The position numbers and the translations under genes are program-made. Positions 1 through 8,480 of a stretch of DNA of 64,000 nt are shown here, one piece after another. Within the stretch, counting starts at the first letter, position 1; the number at the start of each line of letters is the position of its first letter. The stretch comes from Gallionella sp. Its GTDB lineage: Bacteria; Pseudomonadota; Gammaproteobacteria; Burkholderiales; Gallionellaceae. The notes beneath the pieces were generated by a model. The model was not told the origin of the DNA. It made no database searches and saw only the letters and a program-made list of their open reading frames with translations. Location: the NCBI GenBank assembly GCA_028707275.1, contig JAQTUP010000001.1:1-64000 (forward strand). Direction: 5' to 3'.

Positions 1-256
1 CAGCAGCTTCTTTGCCCTCTTTAGTGCGCTTGTCGAACTTCGGCGCAAGCACGTATTCCTTGGCAAACAGCTCTGGTTCAAGGATGAATGAGTGGCACGC
101 AGAACCAAACTCCATTGCAGGTGTGGGCTCGACGATTCCTTCCTTGTAGTTTTTGTAGTGCTCCGGCGACTTGAGCAATTGCACGATACCACTGTGCGAA
201 ATCGCGTCACTGGCGTGGTAAATTTTTATTGGTAAATCTCTGACGATGCGCTTCAT
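1..256 (-). CDS. RecE/exonuclease VIII-like PD-(D/E)XK nuclease, 3' part cut by window edge
   Basis: The visible 85 N-terminal residues begin MKRIVRDLPIKIYHASDAIS and contain the stretches SGIVQLLKSPEHYKN, PAMEFGSACHSFILEP and YVLAPKFDKRTKEGKEA. This pattern is typical of the putative exodeoxyribonuclease 8 family (PDDEXK-like), which resects duplex DNA for single-strand annealing recombination together with a RecT/Bet-type partner. The start is ATG at 256 with an AGGAG ribosome site at 263-267. The catalytic core lies outside the window, so activity cannot be judged. ICEs of the SXT/R391 type carry comparable exo/bet pairs. It follows a 25-residue peptide gene and a terminator-like hairpin, and diverges from the transfer operon that starts near 806. 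Confidence 0.72.
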   Translation of the reverse strand, partial: MKRIVRDLPIKIYHASDAISHSGIVQLLKSPEHYKNYKEGIVEPTPAMEFGSACHSFILEPELFAKEYVLAPKFDKRTKEGKEAA

Positions 257-273
257 TTGTGTCTCCTTGAAAT

Positions 274-311
274 AAAAAGGGGACACAAGCCCTATGCGGG
301 GAAGTGTCCCC
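274..311 (-). terminator. Rho-independent terminator-like hairpin, copy 1
   Basis: GGGGACAC at 279-286 pairs perfectly with GTGTCCCC at 304-311 across a 17-base loop. On the minus strand the stem is followed by a run of five T (274-278). It lies between the stop of the 25-residue ORF and the ribosome site of the RecE-like gene, so it could act as a terminator or attenuator. A near copy lies at 424-463. Confidence 0.6.
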
Positions 312-322
312 GATAGGGTTGA

Positions 323-400
323 TTACAAACCAAATGCCCGAACTACTGGACGGCTGATGGCGTAACCGGTGAGGCAGCAAGCGATAATGATCAGGAACAT
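323..400 (-). CDS. 25-residue hydrophobic peptide (small membrane ORF)
   Basis: An ATG at 400-398 with a GGAG ribosome site 6 bases upstream opens a 26-codon frame to TAA at 323. The peptide begins MFLIIIACCLTGYAISRPVV and ends RAFGL. It would form one short transmembrane helix with two adjacent cysteines. No family is recognised. It sits between two copies of the same hairpin/T-run element and directly upstream of the RecE-like gene, so it could be a leader peptide, a small membrane protein or the antisense of an RNA. The good ribosome site is the main support. Confidence 0.4.
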   Translation of the reverse strand: MFLIIIACCLTGYAISRPVVRAFGL

Positions 401-423
401 GGTGTTCTCCTTTTGTTAAAAAC

Positions 424-463
424 AAAAAAAGGGGACACCATGCCCCAGCGGAGAAGTGTCCCC
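424..463 (-). terminator. Rho-independent terminator-like hairpin, copy 2
   Basis: GGGGACAC at 431-438 pairs with GTGTCCCC at 456-463 and is followed on the minus strand by seven T (424-430). It is a near duplicate of the hairpin at 274-311, 152 bases away. No convincing minus-strand gene precedes it (to its right), so it may end a short untranslated transcript or act as an attenuator ahead of the 25-residue ORF. Confidence 0.55.
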
Positions 464-673
464 GCGTGGGTGGTTGGATATTGCTTTGGGTGCTTCATTG
501 ACGATTGCTCGTCTTCTGTTTGTTTGGATTGGTCAGCCGCCAATATCAATTCCGAGCAATAAGCATACGGACTAGATGCTTTAAAAATACCGCAATTGAA
601 AATGGCTGTCAATTTTCCCCGCGCGGCAACTCACTACACTTTTCGAGGGACGGCAGCCCGTTAAAAACCCCAG

Positions 674-698
674 CACGTCCCCAGCACAGCTGTGGAAC
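674..698 (+). repeat. 25-bp repeat with GTGGAAC end, copy outside genes
   Basis: This 25-base stretch (CACGTCCCCAGCACAGCTGT followed by GGAAC) differs by only a few bases from two copies inside the relaxase gene at 2588-2612 and 2651-2675. Its reverse complement carries a CCACAG..CT..GG core also seen ahead of the ParM-like gene near 49.6-49.7 kb. Its role is unknown; a protein-binding site is an inference. Confidence 0.5.
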
Positions 699-731
699 AG
701 GTGGGAATTTTAGGGCGATGAAAAGCCAGCA

Positions 732-775
732 AATCCTTGAAATTCCTTGCAAATTTGCAAGGAATTTCAAGGATT
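732..775. promoter_or_regulatory. Perfect 44-bp palindrome upstream of the transfer operon
   Basis: Positions 732-753 are the exact reverse complement of 754-775. Each arm is 22 bases, centred on AAATTT, and the left arm reads AATCCTTGAAATTCCTTGCA then AA. A homologous palindrome lies at 49503-49556, and the similarity continues to the right (TTTTCAGTTGC shared). Both lie between divergently transcribed ICE genes, which suggests an operator or activator site for an ICE regulator. A terminator is unlikely because no T run follows. Confidence 0.6.
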
Positions 776-805
776 ATTATTTTCAGTTGCACCAAAATTG
801 TTGGT

Positions 806-1336
806 ATGAAAAATACGAAGCCCCTCGAAATTTGGCTGTGGTTCGTATCGCGTCTTGATGCAACATACGCTCACTTGTTGAGCCATTATTTACTGTATAT
901 CGCATTGGTTCTGAGCTATGCGGTATTCGCATCGCGCTACGAGTTCTCGGTAAACGTCAGCGTCAGCTTACCTGGCACGCTCTACCTTGTAGAAAAGGGA
1001 ACGCTGCCGACCCGCGATGAATACGCCTCGTTCTACTACCCGAGTGACTTTATTTATCCGAAAGGCACGCGATTCTTAAAAAGAGTGGCGGGTGTTCCGG
1101 GCGATGTAGTTCAATCGAAAAATCATCATTTTTTTGTGAACGGCAAGCCAGTTGGTGTGGCAATGTCCACTACCTCTACTGGCAAACACATCCAGGAAAA
1201 TGACTTTGAGGGCGTAATTCCTGCCGGGCATTACTATGTAATGGGTGAGCATCCCTTAAGCCTCGACTCCAGATACAAGGTGGTAGGTTTACTGTCGAAC
1301 CAGGCAATGGTTGGTCGTGGATTCAGGTTGTTCTAA
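806..1336 (+). CDS. traF: TraF/TrhF-type conjugative signal peptidase (S26 family)
   Basis: This is a 176-residue membrane-anchored serine protease of the S26 type that matures conjugative pilin or other transfer proteins. A hydrophobic segment lies at about residues 24-42. The catalytic serine motif is SLPGTLY (Ser54), the general-base lysine is in FLKRVAGVPGD (Lys92), and the conserved C-terminal box is GEHPLSLDSRYKVVG (147-161). The frame is open upstream to 737, but those codons overlap the 44-bp palindrome, so ATG 806 is preferred. The stop at 1336 directly abuts the relaxase ATG at 1337, which suggests translational coupling. It is the first gene of the plus-strand transfer operon. Confidence 0.8.
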   Translation: MKNTKPLEIWLWFVSRLDATYAHLLSHYLLYIALVLSYAVFASRYEFSVNVSVSLPGTLYLVEKGTLPTRDEYASFYYPSDFIYPKGTRFLKRVAGVPGDVVQSKNHHFFVNGKPVGVAMSTTSTGKHIQENDFEGVIPAGHYYVMGEHPLSLDSRYKVVGLLSNQAMVGRGFRLF

Positions 1337-3283
1337 ATGACAACACTGGTTGATCGCTTGCTGAGAAAGTTCAACTTGCTACCCAAGGTTGTGGTGGCGG
1401 CTTCGGCTTCCTCCGCGCTGGCTCAGGTAAAACGAATCGAAGATTTGCGCAATATACCGCGCTACCCCCCATTCATGGAGGGTCTGCCTGTCCACGCGCC
1501 CTGGGTACTGCTTACGACGCAAAAAGAGCTTACCGGCGGGATTCAACAACTGATTGCCAATCAAGAACTGCTGGAGACGCACTACAACCCCGCGATGTTG
1601 CGCCTTGCCACGCTCGTGCAACTGTTACCAGCTTCTCAAGCGCATCACCATCGCGGTGCGGGCGGCATGTTGCGGCACTCTCTCGAAGTTGGGTTGTGGT
1701 CATTGCAACAAACCGAGGGAAAACTGATACGTGGTGTGGTCACGCCACAACAAAGACGGGTTATTGAACCGCGTTGGCGGCTCACTGTGTTCCTGGCAGG
1801 CTTGTGTCACGATCTGGGCAAGGTGGTGACTGACTTAACCGTTACCGACCGAGAAAACTCGCAAAAGTGGCGACCTTACAACCAAAGCCTGTATGACTGG
1901 GCTATATCCCACGGTATTGAAAACTATTTTTTGCACTGGCAAGAAGGTAGAGGCAAAAAGCACACCCATGTTTCCAGCACCTTGATTGATGCGGTAATCA
2001 GCAAGGAGACACTCGATTGGATCAGTGATGGCAGCACCGATGCGTTGATCTGGCTGACGGAATCGCTGAACAACAACCCCGGCTCAAGTAATCAAATACA
2101 TAATTTTGTTGTAAGGGCGGACCAGTTAAGCGTTGAGCGTGACCTGAAATCCATGGGGGCAGCAATGGCAGGCTACGAGATCGGCGTGCCAATTGAGCGG
2201 TATTTGACCGACATCATGCGCCGTCTGGTTCAAGAAGGTATTTGGCGCATCAACGAGCCGTCTGCCCGCGTTTGGAATATCGAAGGCATAACCTACCTTG
2301 TTTGGCCGATGGCAGGTGAAGAAATCGCACGACGAACCAGGGATGAAGATATACCGGGCTTGCCCAAGACCCCAGACGGCATCCTGGACATGATGATCGA
2401 AAGGGAAATTGCATTTTTGCGCGAAGCTGAAGGTGATCCTTTCTTCTACATCGCACCAGACGTGATTACCGAAAAAATACCCGACATGCGACTTAAAGCG
2501 ATCAGGCTGCGCGACCAGGCTCTGATTAGCTCGATGCCCATCCCGCCAATTTCAGGCCAAATCCACTCAAGCAAAGCGTCATCCCAGAACGTCCCCAGCA
2601 CGTCTGTGGAACATGTTGAGCGCGCAGAGGAAATGCCACCCCAACCCCAACACGTCTCCAGCACGTCTGTGGAACGCGTGGCGGAAAAAATGCTCAGTTT
2701 GGATTCTCTTGAGGGCGCGATGGGTGAGTTGCTTCGCGTTTTAATCGGAGAATTCAACTTAGGCAAGAAGTCGTTTGCTGATCTGGGCGTTAAGCATGCC
2801 AATGGTTGCGTGTATCTGAAATGGCCAGATACGTTTGCGGGCTACGGTTTTACGCCCAAACAAATTTTGACTGAGTTGTCCGATATGGGGTGGATGATCC
2901 CGGCCAGCGAGGTTGCCAAGATTGGCGATGCGATTTTTTCGAGTGGGGTTGCCAAGGCGATCAGACTAACCGCTGATGTTGGAAAACTGTTTGTTGTTGA
3001 CGACAAGCCTGTTAGCGAAGCAACAGAAAAAACTGCAATAGATACCGTCCAGCCCCCCTCTTCCCTATCCGCTGACTCTATTGCTGAGCCTGTTGCAGCA
3101 GAGGTATCCACAAGCGCAATCCGGAAACCAGCCCAAAGAGCCAGGACGAAGGCAAAGCCAAGTGATGTTGTGGTGACAAAGCCCAAACCCCCTGTAATCA
3201 GCGCCAATTCGGTCAACCCCAATGCGTCTGTGAGTACACCAATCAAAACAAGAAAAGGTAAACCAATTGAAAAAACAGATTGA
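1337..3283 (+). CDS. traI: MobH-family relaxase (TraI)
   Basis: This is a 648-residue relaxase that nicks oriT and pilots the strand during conjugation. The N-terminal TraI_2-type domain has the MobH signature HHHRGAGGMLRHSLEV at 103-118 and an HD motif (CHDLGK, 157-162). A linker of about residues 390-455 is rich in Ser/Pro and contains two copies of a VPSTSVEHVE-like peptide encoded by 25-bp DNA repeats. A second globular TraI_2_C-like part follows, and then a basic, Ala/Pro/Lys-rich tail. MobH relaxases typify SXT/R391 and IncC-related elements, which matches the F-type transfer genes downstream. The next ORF starts inside its 3' end. Confidence 0.85.
   Translation: MTTLVDRLLRKFNLLPKVVVAASASSALAQVKRIEDLRNIPRYPPFMEGLPVHAPWVLLTTQKELTGGIQQLIANQELLETHYNPAMLRLATLVQLLPASQAHHHRGAGGMLRHSLEVGLWSLQQTEGKLIRGVVTPQQRRVIEPRWRLTVFLAGLCHDLGKVVTDLTVTDRENSQKWRPYNQSLYDWAISHGIENYFLHWQEGRGKKHTHVSSTLIDAVISKETLDWISDGSTDALIWLTESLNNNPGSSNQIHNFVVRADQLSVERDLKSMGAAMAGYEIGVPIERYLTDIMRRLVQEGIWRINEPSARVWNIEGITYLVWPMAGEEIARRTRDEDIPGLPKTPDGILDMMIEREIAFLREAEGDPFFYIAPDVITEKIPDMRLKAIRLRDQALISSMPIPPISGQIHSSKASSQNVPSTSVEHVERAEEMPPQPQHVSSTSVERVAEKMLSLDSLEGAMGELLRVLIGEFNLGKKSFADLGVKHANGCVYLKWPDTFAGYGFTPKQILTELSDMGWMIPASEVAKIGDAIFSSGVAKAIRLTADVGKLFVVDDKPVSEATEKTAIDTVQPPSSLSADSIAEPVAAEVSTSAIRKPAQRARTKAKPSDVVVTKPKPPVISANSVNPNASVSTPIKTRKGKPIEKTD
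2588..2675 (+). repeat. Two 25-bp direct repeats inside the relaxase gene
   Basis: The copies at 2588-2612 and 2651-2675 differ at only two positions and are spaced 63 bases (21 codons) apart, so the frame is kept. They encode the repeated peptide PSTSVE. A third copy lies in the intergenic region at 674-698, so the DNA sequence rather than the peptide may be what is conserved. Confidence 0.55.
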
Positions 3284-3473
3284 GGTATTTACTGGCCAAT
3301 ACCACAACGGAATGTGGTACGCCTCATCGTGTGAGGTTCCTTGGCTTGCGGCAGAAGGAAGTAGTTATGACGAGGTAGTGAGGGTAATCGGACAGATTGC
3401 GCCCGTTATTGTGGCGGGTGCGGGTATTGACTCGTTCAAGTTGGCATGGCGCATCGCGACAAGGCAATCATGA
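3267..3473 (+). CDS. DUF1902-like small protein
   Basis: This 68-residue protein starts at TTG 3267 inside the end of the relaxase gene, with an AAAGGT ribosome site upstream. The segment MWYASSCEVPWLAAEGSSYD followed by EVVRVIGQIAPVIV resembles DUF1902/HicB-like folds (a beta-beta-alpha unit with a WxA..xPGL-type core). Its stop overlaps the TraW start (ATGA at 3470-3473), so it belongs to the transfer operon. HicB-like proteins are often antitoxins or regulators, but no HicA partner is visible. Its function in transfer is unknown. Confidence 0.55.
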   Translation: MKKQIEVFTGQYHNGMWYASSCEVPWLAAEGSSYDEVVRVIGQIAPVIVAGAGIDSFKLAWRIATRQS

Positions 3474-4090
3474 GACGTTTTATTGTTGCAACGCTGGTTA
3501 TCTTACTGACGCCACCTCCCGCCATGTCTGATGATCTTGGTGTAATCGGTAAAACATACGACATCACCGAGCGCGACTTGATTGAAGTCATCCAGAACAA
3601 GTTAAAGCGCATGGAAAAAACCGGCGAACTCGCAAAATTCCAGAACGACTACAAGAATCGCGTCACTGATGGCATAGAACACCCCAAGCCTATCCCAGGC
3701 ATTCAAGCGACCGATACGGCCAACACCCACTACTACGACCCCTCAATGGTGACGGACAAAGACATTGCCGACGCGACCGGCACAATCCTTTATCCCCGTG
3801 GTACGCGCATCAATCCACTGGATTACATCGGCTGGAACAAATACCTGTTGTTCGTAGATGGGCGCGATGCCAAACAGTTGGAATTCAGCAAAAAAATCAC
3901 TGCTGCCTCTGATCGCCCCGTCAAATTGGTGCTGGTAGCGGGTGAACCGCTTGAACTCATGCGCAAATGGAAGATGACTATTTATTTCGATCAAGGCGGC
4001 AAGCTGACCAAGCGTTTTGCCATCACCCAAGTACCCGCCATCGTGAGGCAAGAAGGAAAGAGGTTAAGGATAGATGAGCTACGTTACTAA
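3470..4090 (+). CDS. traW: TraW, F-type conjugative pilus assembly protein
   Basis: This is a periplasmic protein of the F-type type IV secretion system needed for pilus assembly. From ATG 3470 it has 206 residues, with a signal peptide (MRRFIVATLVILLTPPPAMS). The mature part begins DDLGVIGKTYDITERDLIEV, the usual TraW N-terminus. The C-terminal part contains GTRINPLDYIGWNKYLLFVD, then GGKLTKRFAITQVPAIV. An ATG at 3446 in the same frame lies inside the upstream gene and would spoil the signal peptide. The start overlaps the preceding stop (ATGA). The 3' end overlaps traU by 17 bases. Confidence 0.85.
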   Translation: MRRFIVATLVILLTPPPAMSDDLGVIGKTYDITERDLIEVIQNKLKRMEKTGELAKFQNDYKNRVTDGIEHPKPIPGIQATDTANTHYYDPSMVTDKDIADATGTILYPRGTRINPLDYIGWNKYLLFVDGRDAKQLEFSKKITAASDRPVKLVLVAGEPLELMRKWKMTIYFDQGGKLTKRFAITQVPAIVRQEGKRLRIDELRY

Positions 4091-5078
4091 AACATGGGTT
4101 GCTTGGCTGTTGTTGGTCTGCACTGGCGCTGCTAATGCGTCGCTGGATTGCCAAGGGCGGTTCCCGAATCTAATTACCGATATTTGCTGGAGTTGTATTT
4201 TCCCGATCAAGTTCGGTGCGGGCGCGCTATCGCTACCTATTGCACTTGGGCAAGAGGACACCCCGAATCCGGGCGGCCTGCCGATTTGCATGTGCGGCAT
4301 CAACCCCGGTTTAAAAATCAGTTTTTGGGAACCGGTGCGACACGTTGATGTGGTGCGCAAGCCCTTCTGCATGACATCGTTGGGCGGTATTGACATGAAC
4401 CCCGGCTTTAACGCACCGCACGGCACACAAGAGATTAAAGATAATTCCAGCATGAGTTCTTTTTACCAAGCCCATTGGTATATTGATCCGGTGTTGGTAT
4501 TACTGGAACTGGTGATAGATAGCCCATGTCTTGAGCAGAAGGTGTTTGACGTAGCTTACCTGACCGAACTCGATCCGCTGTGGAATGACGACGAAATGAC
4601 CAGCATCATCAACCCGGATTCGTTTTTATTTGGCAACCTTGTCGCCAAGATTGCTTGTGGTGCGGACTGTGTGATGTCATCAATGGGATTTGGCAGTAAC
4701 ACACTGTTCTGGTGCGCGGGTTGTCAGGGTTCGATGTATCCGTTGAATGGGCATGTGGCTGCGCATATTGGCGGTGTTCAGGCATCCAGCCTGATCGTAT
4801 CGCGTCTGATCGCCAAGATGCACAGAGAGGGATTGATGTGGGCAGCATCAGGTAGTTCGGGGATGTGTGGTTACTACCCGCAACTGCTGATGGACAAGAC
4901 CAACTACAAATACCAAATGCACTTCCCGGTCGCGCAGAACAAAATCAACGGTAGATGTTGTCAGCCGTTAGGCCGTACAACCGTTATTTGGGGGGCGAGT
5001 AAGGAGATACCTGCTGTTGGCGAGGACTTTGCCTACATGATTTTCCGCAAACGGAATTGTTGTCAGGGGGCTTTTTGA
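4074..5078 (+). CDS. traU: TraU, F-type conjugative transfer protein
   Basis: This 334-residue periplasmic protein is essential for DNA transfer in F-type systems and interacts with TraW and TrbC. After a signal peptide ending near ANAS come CQGRFPNLITDICWSCIFPI and many conserved cysteines (CMCG, CLEQ, CGADC, WCAGCQG, CCQP, CCQG), the disulfide-rich hallmark of TraU. The length matches the family (about 330). ATG 4074 has AAGG five bases upstream and overlaps traW by 17 bases. The stop TGA overlaps the trbC ATG (TGATG at 5076-5080). Confidence 0.88.
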   Translation: MSYVTKTWVAWLLLVCTGAANASLDCQGRFPNLITDICWSCIFPIKFGAGALSLPIALGQEDTPNPGGLPICMCGINPGLKISFWEPVRHVDVVRKPFCMTSLGGIDMNPGFNAPHGTQEIKDNSSMSSFYQAHWYIDPVLVLLELVIDSPCLEQKVFDVAYLTELDPLWNDDEMTSIINPDSFLFGNLVAKIACGADCVMSSMGFGSNTLFWCAGCQGSMYPLNGHVAAHIGGVQASSLIVSRLIAKMHREGLMWAASGSSGMCGYYPQLLMDKTNYKYQMHFPVAQNKINGRCCQPLGRTTVIWGASKEIPAVGEDFAYMIFRKRNCCQGAF

Positions 5079-5737
5079 TGAGGAACCTTGCTTCGCGCGC
5101 CCTGCTCTCTTCCGTGTTTTGCTTGTTGATACAACAAGCCTATGCAGAAACAGATATGGAACGCTCAAACAGAATACTCAAAGAGGTTACTGAGCGTGTC
5201 GTCAATCAATATCGCGCCCCTGCTCCCAGGCTCGACAACTTGCCACAACCGGCAGCAAAAGTGAATCCTGCGGATATGGCTAAACAATTCAGCCAGTCGC
5301 CCATTGCAAACCAGCCACCCGTCGCGCCTGAACTGATGGTGTTTGTGTCATTTTCAATGCCGCGCGAAAGTTTGATGCGCATCATTGAACAATCGGAAAG
5401 GACGGGAGCACGGCTGATTTTTCGGGGCTTCACTGGTGACAAGCTTACCGATATGTCGAAGCGCATCGCTGATCTATTGGGAAGTCATCGTGTTGAGGCA
5501 GTCGTTCATCCACCCGCATTTACCCAGTTCAAGGTTAATCAAGTACCCGCACTGGTCATATCTCAATCCGACGCTGGTAATCAACTGGATAACGGCTGCG
5601 CGCAGGCGGAACGTTATGTGAAGGTCACGGGTGATGTCAGCCAAGACTACGCGCTGGATTACATTGAGCGCACCTCACCGAAATGGTCAACGGTCGCGGC
5701 CACGTTCAATAGCAAGCTGCAAAGGAGCCGCAATTGA
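5078..5737 (+). CDS. trbC: TrbC, F-type pilin assembly protein
   Basis: This 219-residue secreted protein is a TrbC-type pilus assembly factor that partners TraW. The signal peptide runs to about residue 24 (QQAYA). The central part, ELMVFVSFSMPRESLMRIIE then GARLIFRGFTGDKL, is the thioredoxin-like TrbC core. The motif FTQFKVNQVPALV with cis-Pro follows. ATG 5078 overlaps the traU stop. The upstream in-frame start at 5057 adds residues without a signal sequence and was not chosen. It overlaps the next ORF by four bases (TTGA). Confidence 0.82.
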   Translation: MRNLASRALLSSVFCLLIQQAYAETDMERSNRILKEVTERVVNQYRAPAPRLDNLPQPAAKVNPADMAKQFSQSPIANQPPVAPELMVFVSFSMPRESLMRIIEQSERTGARLIFRGFTGDKLTDMSKRIADLLGSHRVEAVVHPPAFTQFKVNQVPALVISQSDAGNQLDNGCAQAERYVKVTGDVSQDYALDYIERTSPKWSTVAATFNSKLQRSRN

Positions 5738-6918
5738 AAAATATATACGGTGGTTTTGCAGGGGCGTTGCTGTACTTTCAGTCTGCCGCAATCTTTGCGG
5801 TTACGCCCGCCCAGCAAGCCTTTATAGATGGGCAAGCGGCGGCACTAGCGGCGACGGCGGGAGCGTCCACCAACATTACCAATGGCACGGTTGCTACTAC
5901 CGTGAATAGCTTCAACCCGGCCTACTACTCATACAGTCCCACCGCACCACAAGCCAGCTATTTCGTGGGAGGGAATGGCAATACATCCGCGCCTGCCGCA
6001 AGCAAAATAACCGCCTGTCAAACAGGCCCGACCAATCCCGATGCGTTCCGTCAGCAAGATTGTACTGCGGTGAACCTCATGGTACACAATCCGCAGAATC
6101 GCCCTCAGTTCACCCTTAGTCCGACAAATCCCAATGTTGCTGCAAGCCGCCTCATCGAAGCCAACCCTGGTGCGCTGGCCGCGCGTTCCCTTGGATATGC
6201 CAATCCATCTGCAATCGGGGCGTTCACTGGCTGCACCAATCGGACAGTGACAACACCCGCTACTTACGCCACAGAGATTTGCGATGAGTATGGGGCGGGA
6301 CTAACCAACTGGTGTGCATTGGGTACATCCATCAACGTTAATCCGAACACGAATTATCAGTGCAATCAAACTAATAATGCGTTCCAGATCCAAACTTGCA
6401 GCAAAACCACCATCCCGGTCGTTACGCCAACGCCCTACTGTGATGTGACGGGCAGTGCATCAGGGATAGGTTCATATACAACAACTAAAACTGCCTATAA
6501 CGCCAAATTAAAAAAATGGGTAACGACTACGACCGTCACGCCTTATGGTCTGTTCAATGTGGTGTTTGCCTGTGCCGGTGATGCGTTAGCCAAAGTTACG
6601 GTGACCATTGCCGTTGGTGCGCAGTGCCACTGGGGAGGCTGTAATTCTGATTACTATCCGCTAACGCTCAATTTCATACCAGGCAGAAATACCGCAACAT
6701 CAGGGTATCAGGCGCGTGTCTATGATGGGACTTTGTGGCACTTAACATCGATAACGTATAACGGCACAACAAACACGGTATCGCTTAGCGACACGTCCAA
6801 CCTCACACGAAAAACCGTCACGGCTACCACCACACCAACAGGTACAGTCGGTATTCGCAATGTAATTAGCTGGACGCTTAGCAACGGGTGTGCGGTACAG
6901 GAGGCGGCAGCATTATGA
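5734..6918 (+). CDS. Secreted, Thr/Asn-rich 394-residue transfer-operon protein
   Basis: It starts at TTG 5734 overlapping the trbC stop, with AAAGGAG upstream. A signal peptide (about residues 1-22) is followed by a low-complexity Ala/Thr/Asn/Ser region, scattered cysteine pairs (TACQTG, QDCTAV, GCTNRT, CDEYG, WCALG) and a beta-rich C-terminal half. It is not recognised as a named family. Its place directly before traN, its cysteine content and its secretion suggest a periplasmic or outer-membrane partner of TraN, or the detached N-terminal half of a long TraN as in IncC/R391-like elements. It overlaps traN by ATGA. Confidence 0.6.
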   Translation: MKNIYGGFAGALLYFQSAAIFAVTPAQQAFIDGQAAALAATAGASTNITNGTVATTVNSFNPAYYSYSPTAPQASYFVGGNGNTSAPAASKITACQTGPTNPDAFRQQDCTAVNLMVHNPQNRPQFTLSPTNPNVAASRLIEANPGALAARSLGYANPSAIGAFTGCTNRTVTTPATYATEICDEYGAGLTNWCALGTSINVNPNTNYQCNQTNNAFQIQTCSKTTIPVVTPTPYCDVTGSASGIGSYTTTKTAYNAKLKKWVTTTTVTPYGLFNVVFACAGDALAKVTVTIAVGAQCHWGGCNSDYYPLTLNFIPGRNTATSGYQARVYDGTLWHLTSITYNGTTNTVSLSDTSNLTRKTVTATTTPTGTVGIRNVISWTLSNGCAVQEAAAL

Positions 6919-8480
6919 TTCGCTTACTTTTCCTGACTGTTTCTTTGATTTTTGCTGGCGCATCCATTGCAGCTTCTTGCGTTAAAACGGGTTCGGTTTG
7001 TGTTGATTCCACCCCATGCAAGACGGTATCGGGCGTACAGGTGTGTCTGACCGATCCTGCAATCAACAAAACTTGCTGGCAATACGACGACACCTACAAG
7101 TGCATGAAACCTGATTCAGTAGATTATTGCAGGGGCATTAGCCAGGTGCGCGGCTGTTGGCAGACTGATTCTGTGTGCGCTGTGCCAGGGCCAACACCGA
7201 CCGCGCCGTGCGACACCTGGCGCAATACCTATAGATGCGGCGCCTCAAGTTTACCTGTGCCGACCACAACCACGATTATCAATTCGTCACACACACTGGT
7301 CGCAGATACCGCGATACATCCCGCTTGCGCGACTTATGCGGACAACCCATCTTGCAGCATCGTCTCGCACAAGCGAGTTACAACCGGCACGCCGACTGCG
7401 GTGTGGCAAGACGAGTACACCTGCATGAGTGCGCCAGCAACCTCCTGTTCTGATCTGGTGGTTCGTGGTTGCACAATGGTTGGGGCAAGAAGATGTATCG
7501 CAACAAATCCAAACACAAGCGCTTGCACCCTCTTTGAAAAAACCTACAGTTGCCTAAAAACACCCGCGAGCACCTCCACTGTTGCGGATTGCGCCGGCAA
7601 CCAATATTGCATGGGGGGAAACTGTTTCAACACCGGACATGCGCCAGATGCCGATATGGCGCAAACAGCCGCCATGATGGAGGCGATGCGGCAGGCAGGA
7701 AATTACATGGATGGCAGTATGAAAATCTTCAGCGGGCAAGGCAGTAGTTGCACCAACACGCTGTTTGGTTTGTTCAATTGCTGCAAGGGAAGCGGTGGTG
7801 GCGGTGGGATGAATAATTCAAGCATCATGAGTTCCGCGATGAGCGCAGGTGGTCAAGTGCTGAAAGCTGGCAGCAGCTATATGTACGACATGATGTTCGA
7901 CAACTCTTATGTCATACGTGGAATTGACTCAGCGCTTGCCTCAACTCCGGTTGGATCACTGACAAGTGGACCCTTCAGCCCCTCCTTTTCAATGTACGGT
8001 TTTACGGCCTCATGGTCTGCTTCTGGCGGTTTCGTTCTTGCATTCGATCCAACCACATTAGCGATACAAGTGGCAATTATGATCATCGTGGAAATAGCAT
8101 CCTGCGACCCACCAGAAAAAATGCTCGCCCTGAAAAAAGGGCAGAACTTGTGTCGTTTCACCGGCAGTTTTTGCTCAGTCGAGATTCCGATTGTCGGTAT
8201 TTGTTTGCAGAAAACAGAAACTTATTGCTGCTTCAATTCCCGTTTAGCCAGGATTATCAACACGGCAGGCGGCGCACAAATAGGCCGTCCAGCGACCGAT
8301 TGCTCCGGTTTTACGCCTGACCAATTTGCGGCATTGGACTTTTCTCGAATTGATCTGTCGGAATTTATCGCCGAGATCATGACAAATGTTCATATGCCGA
8401 ATACGTCAGCGATCAATACCGATAGCACCGCTGCCATGCAGCGCAAGCTCAACAACTACTACACACGAGGTCGTCAATGA
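6915..8480 (+). CDS. traN: TraN, outer-membrane mating-pair stabilisation protein
   Basis: This 521-residue cysteine-rich outer-membrane protein stabilises mating pairs in F-type conjugation. Its own signal peptide (MIRLLFLTVSLIFAGASIAA) and an AGGAGG site set the start at ATG 6915. The N-terminal half has repeated C-x(n)-C modules (CVKTGSVC, CWQYDDTYKC, CGASS, CSIVSHK). The diagnostic C-terminal block has CCFNSRLARIINTAGGAQIG then CSGFTPDQFAALDFSRIDLS. It overlaps both neighbours by ATGA. The specificity-determining central region is unlike F TraN, as expected for another exclusion/mating group. Confidence 0.85.
   Translation: MIRLLFLTVSLIFAGASIAASCVKTGSVCVDSTPCKTVSGVQVCLTDPAINKTCWQYDDTYKCMKPDSVDYCRGISQVRGCWQTDSVCAVPGPTPTAPCDTWRNTYRCGASSLPVPTTTTIINSSHTLVADTAIHPACATYADNPSCSIVSHKRVTTGTPTAVWQDEYTCMSAPATSCSDLVVRGCTMVGARRCIATNPNTSACTLFEKTYSCLKTPASTSTVADCAGNQYCMGGNCFNTGHAPDADMAQTAAMMEAMRQAGNYMDGSMKIFSGQGSSCTNTLFGLFNCCKGSGGGGGMNNSSIMSSAMSAGGQVLKAGSSYMYDMMFDNSYVIRGIDSALASTPVGSLTSGPFSPSFSMYGFTASWSASGGFVLAFDPTTLAIQVAIMIIVEIASCDPPEKMLALKKGQNLCRFTGSFCSVEIPIVGICLQKTETYCCFNSRLARIINTAGGAQIGRPATDCSGFTPDQFAALDFSRIDLSEFIAEIMTNVHMPNTSAINTDSTAAMQRKLNNYYTRGRQ

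Noticed and set aside
391-612. 73-codon minus-strand ORF
   Set aside because: It runs straight through the second hairpin and T run and has no ribosome site; it looks like non-coding sequence.
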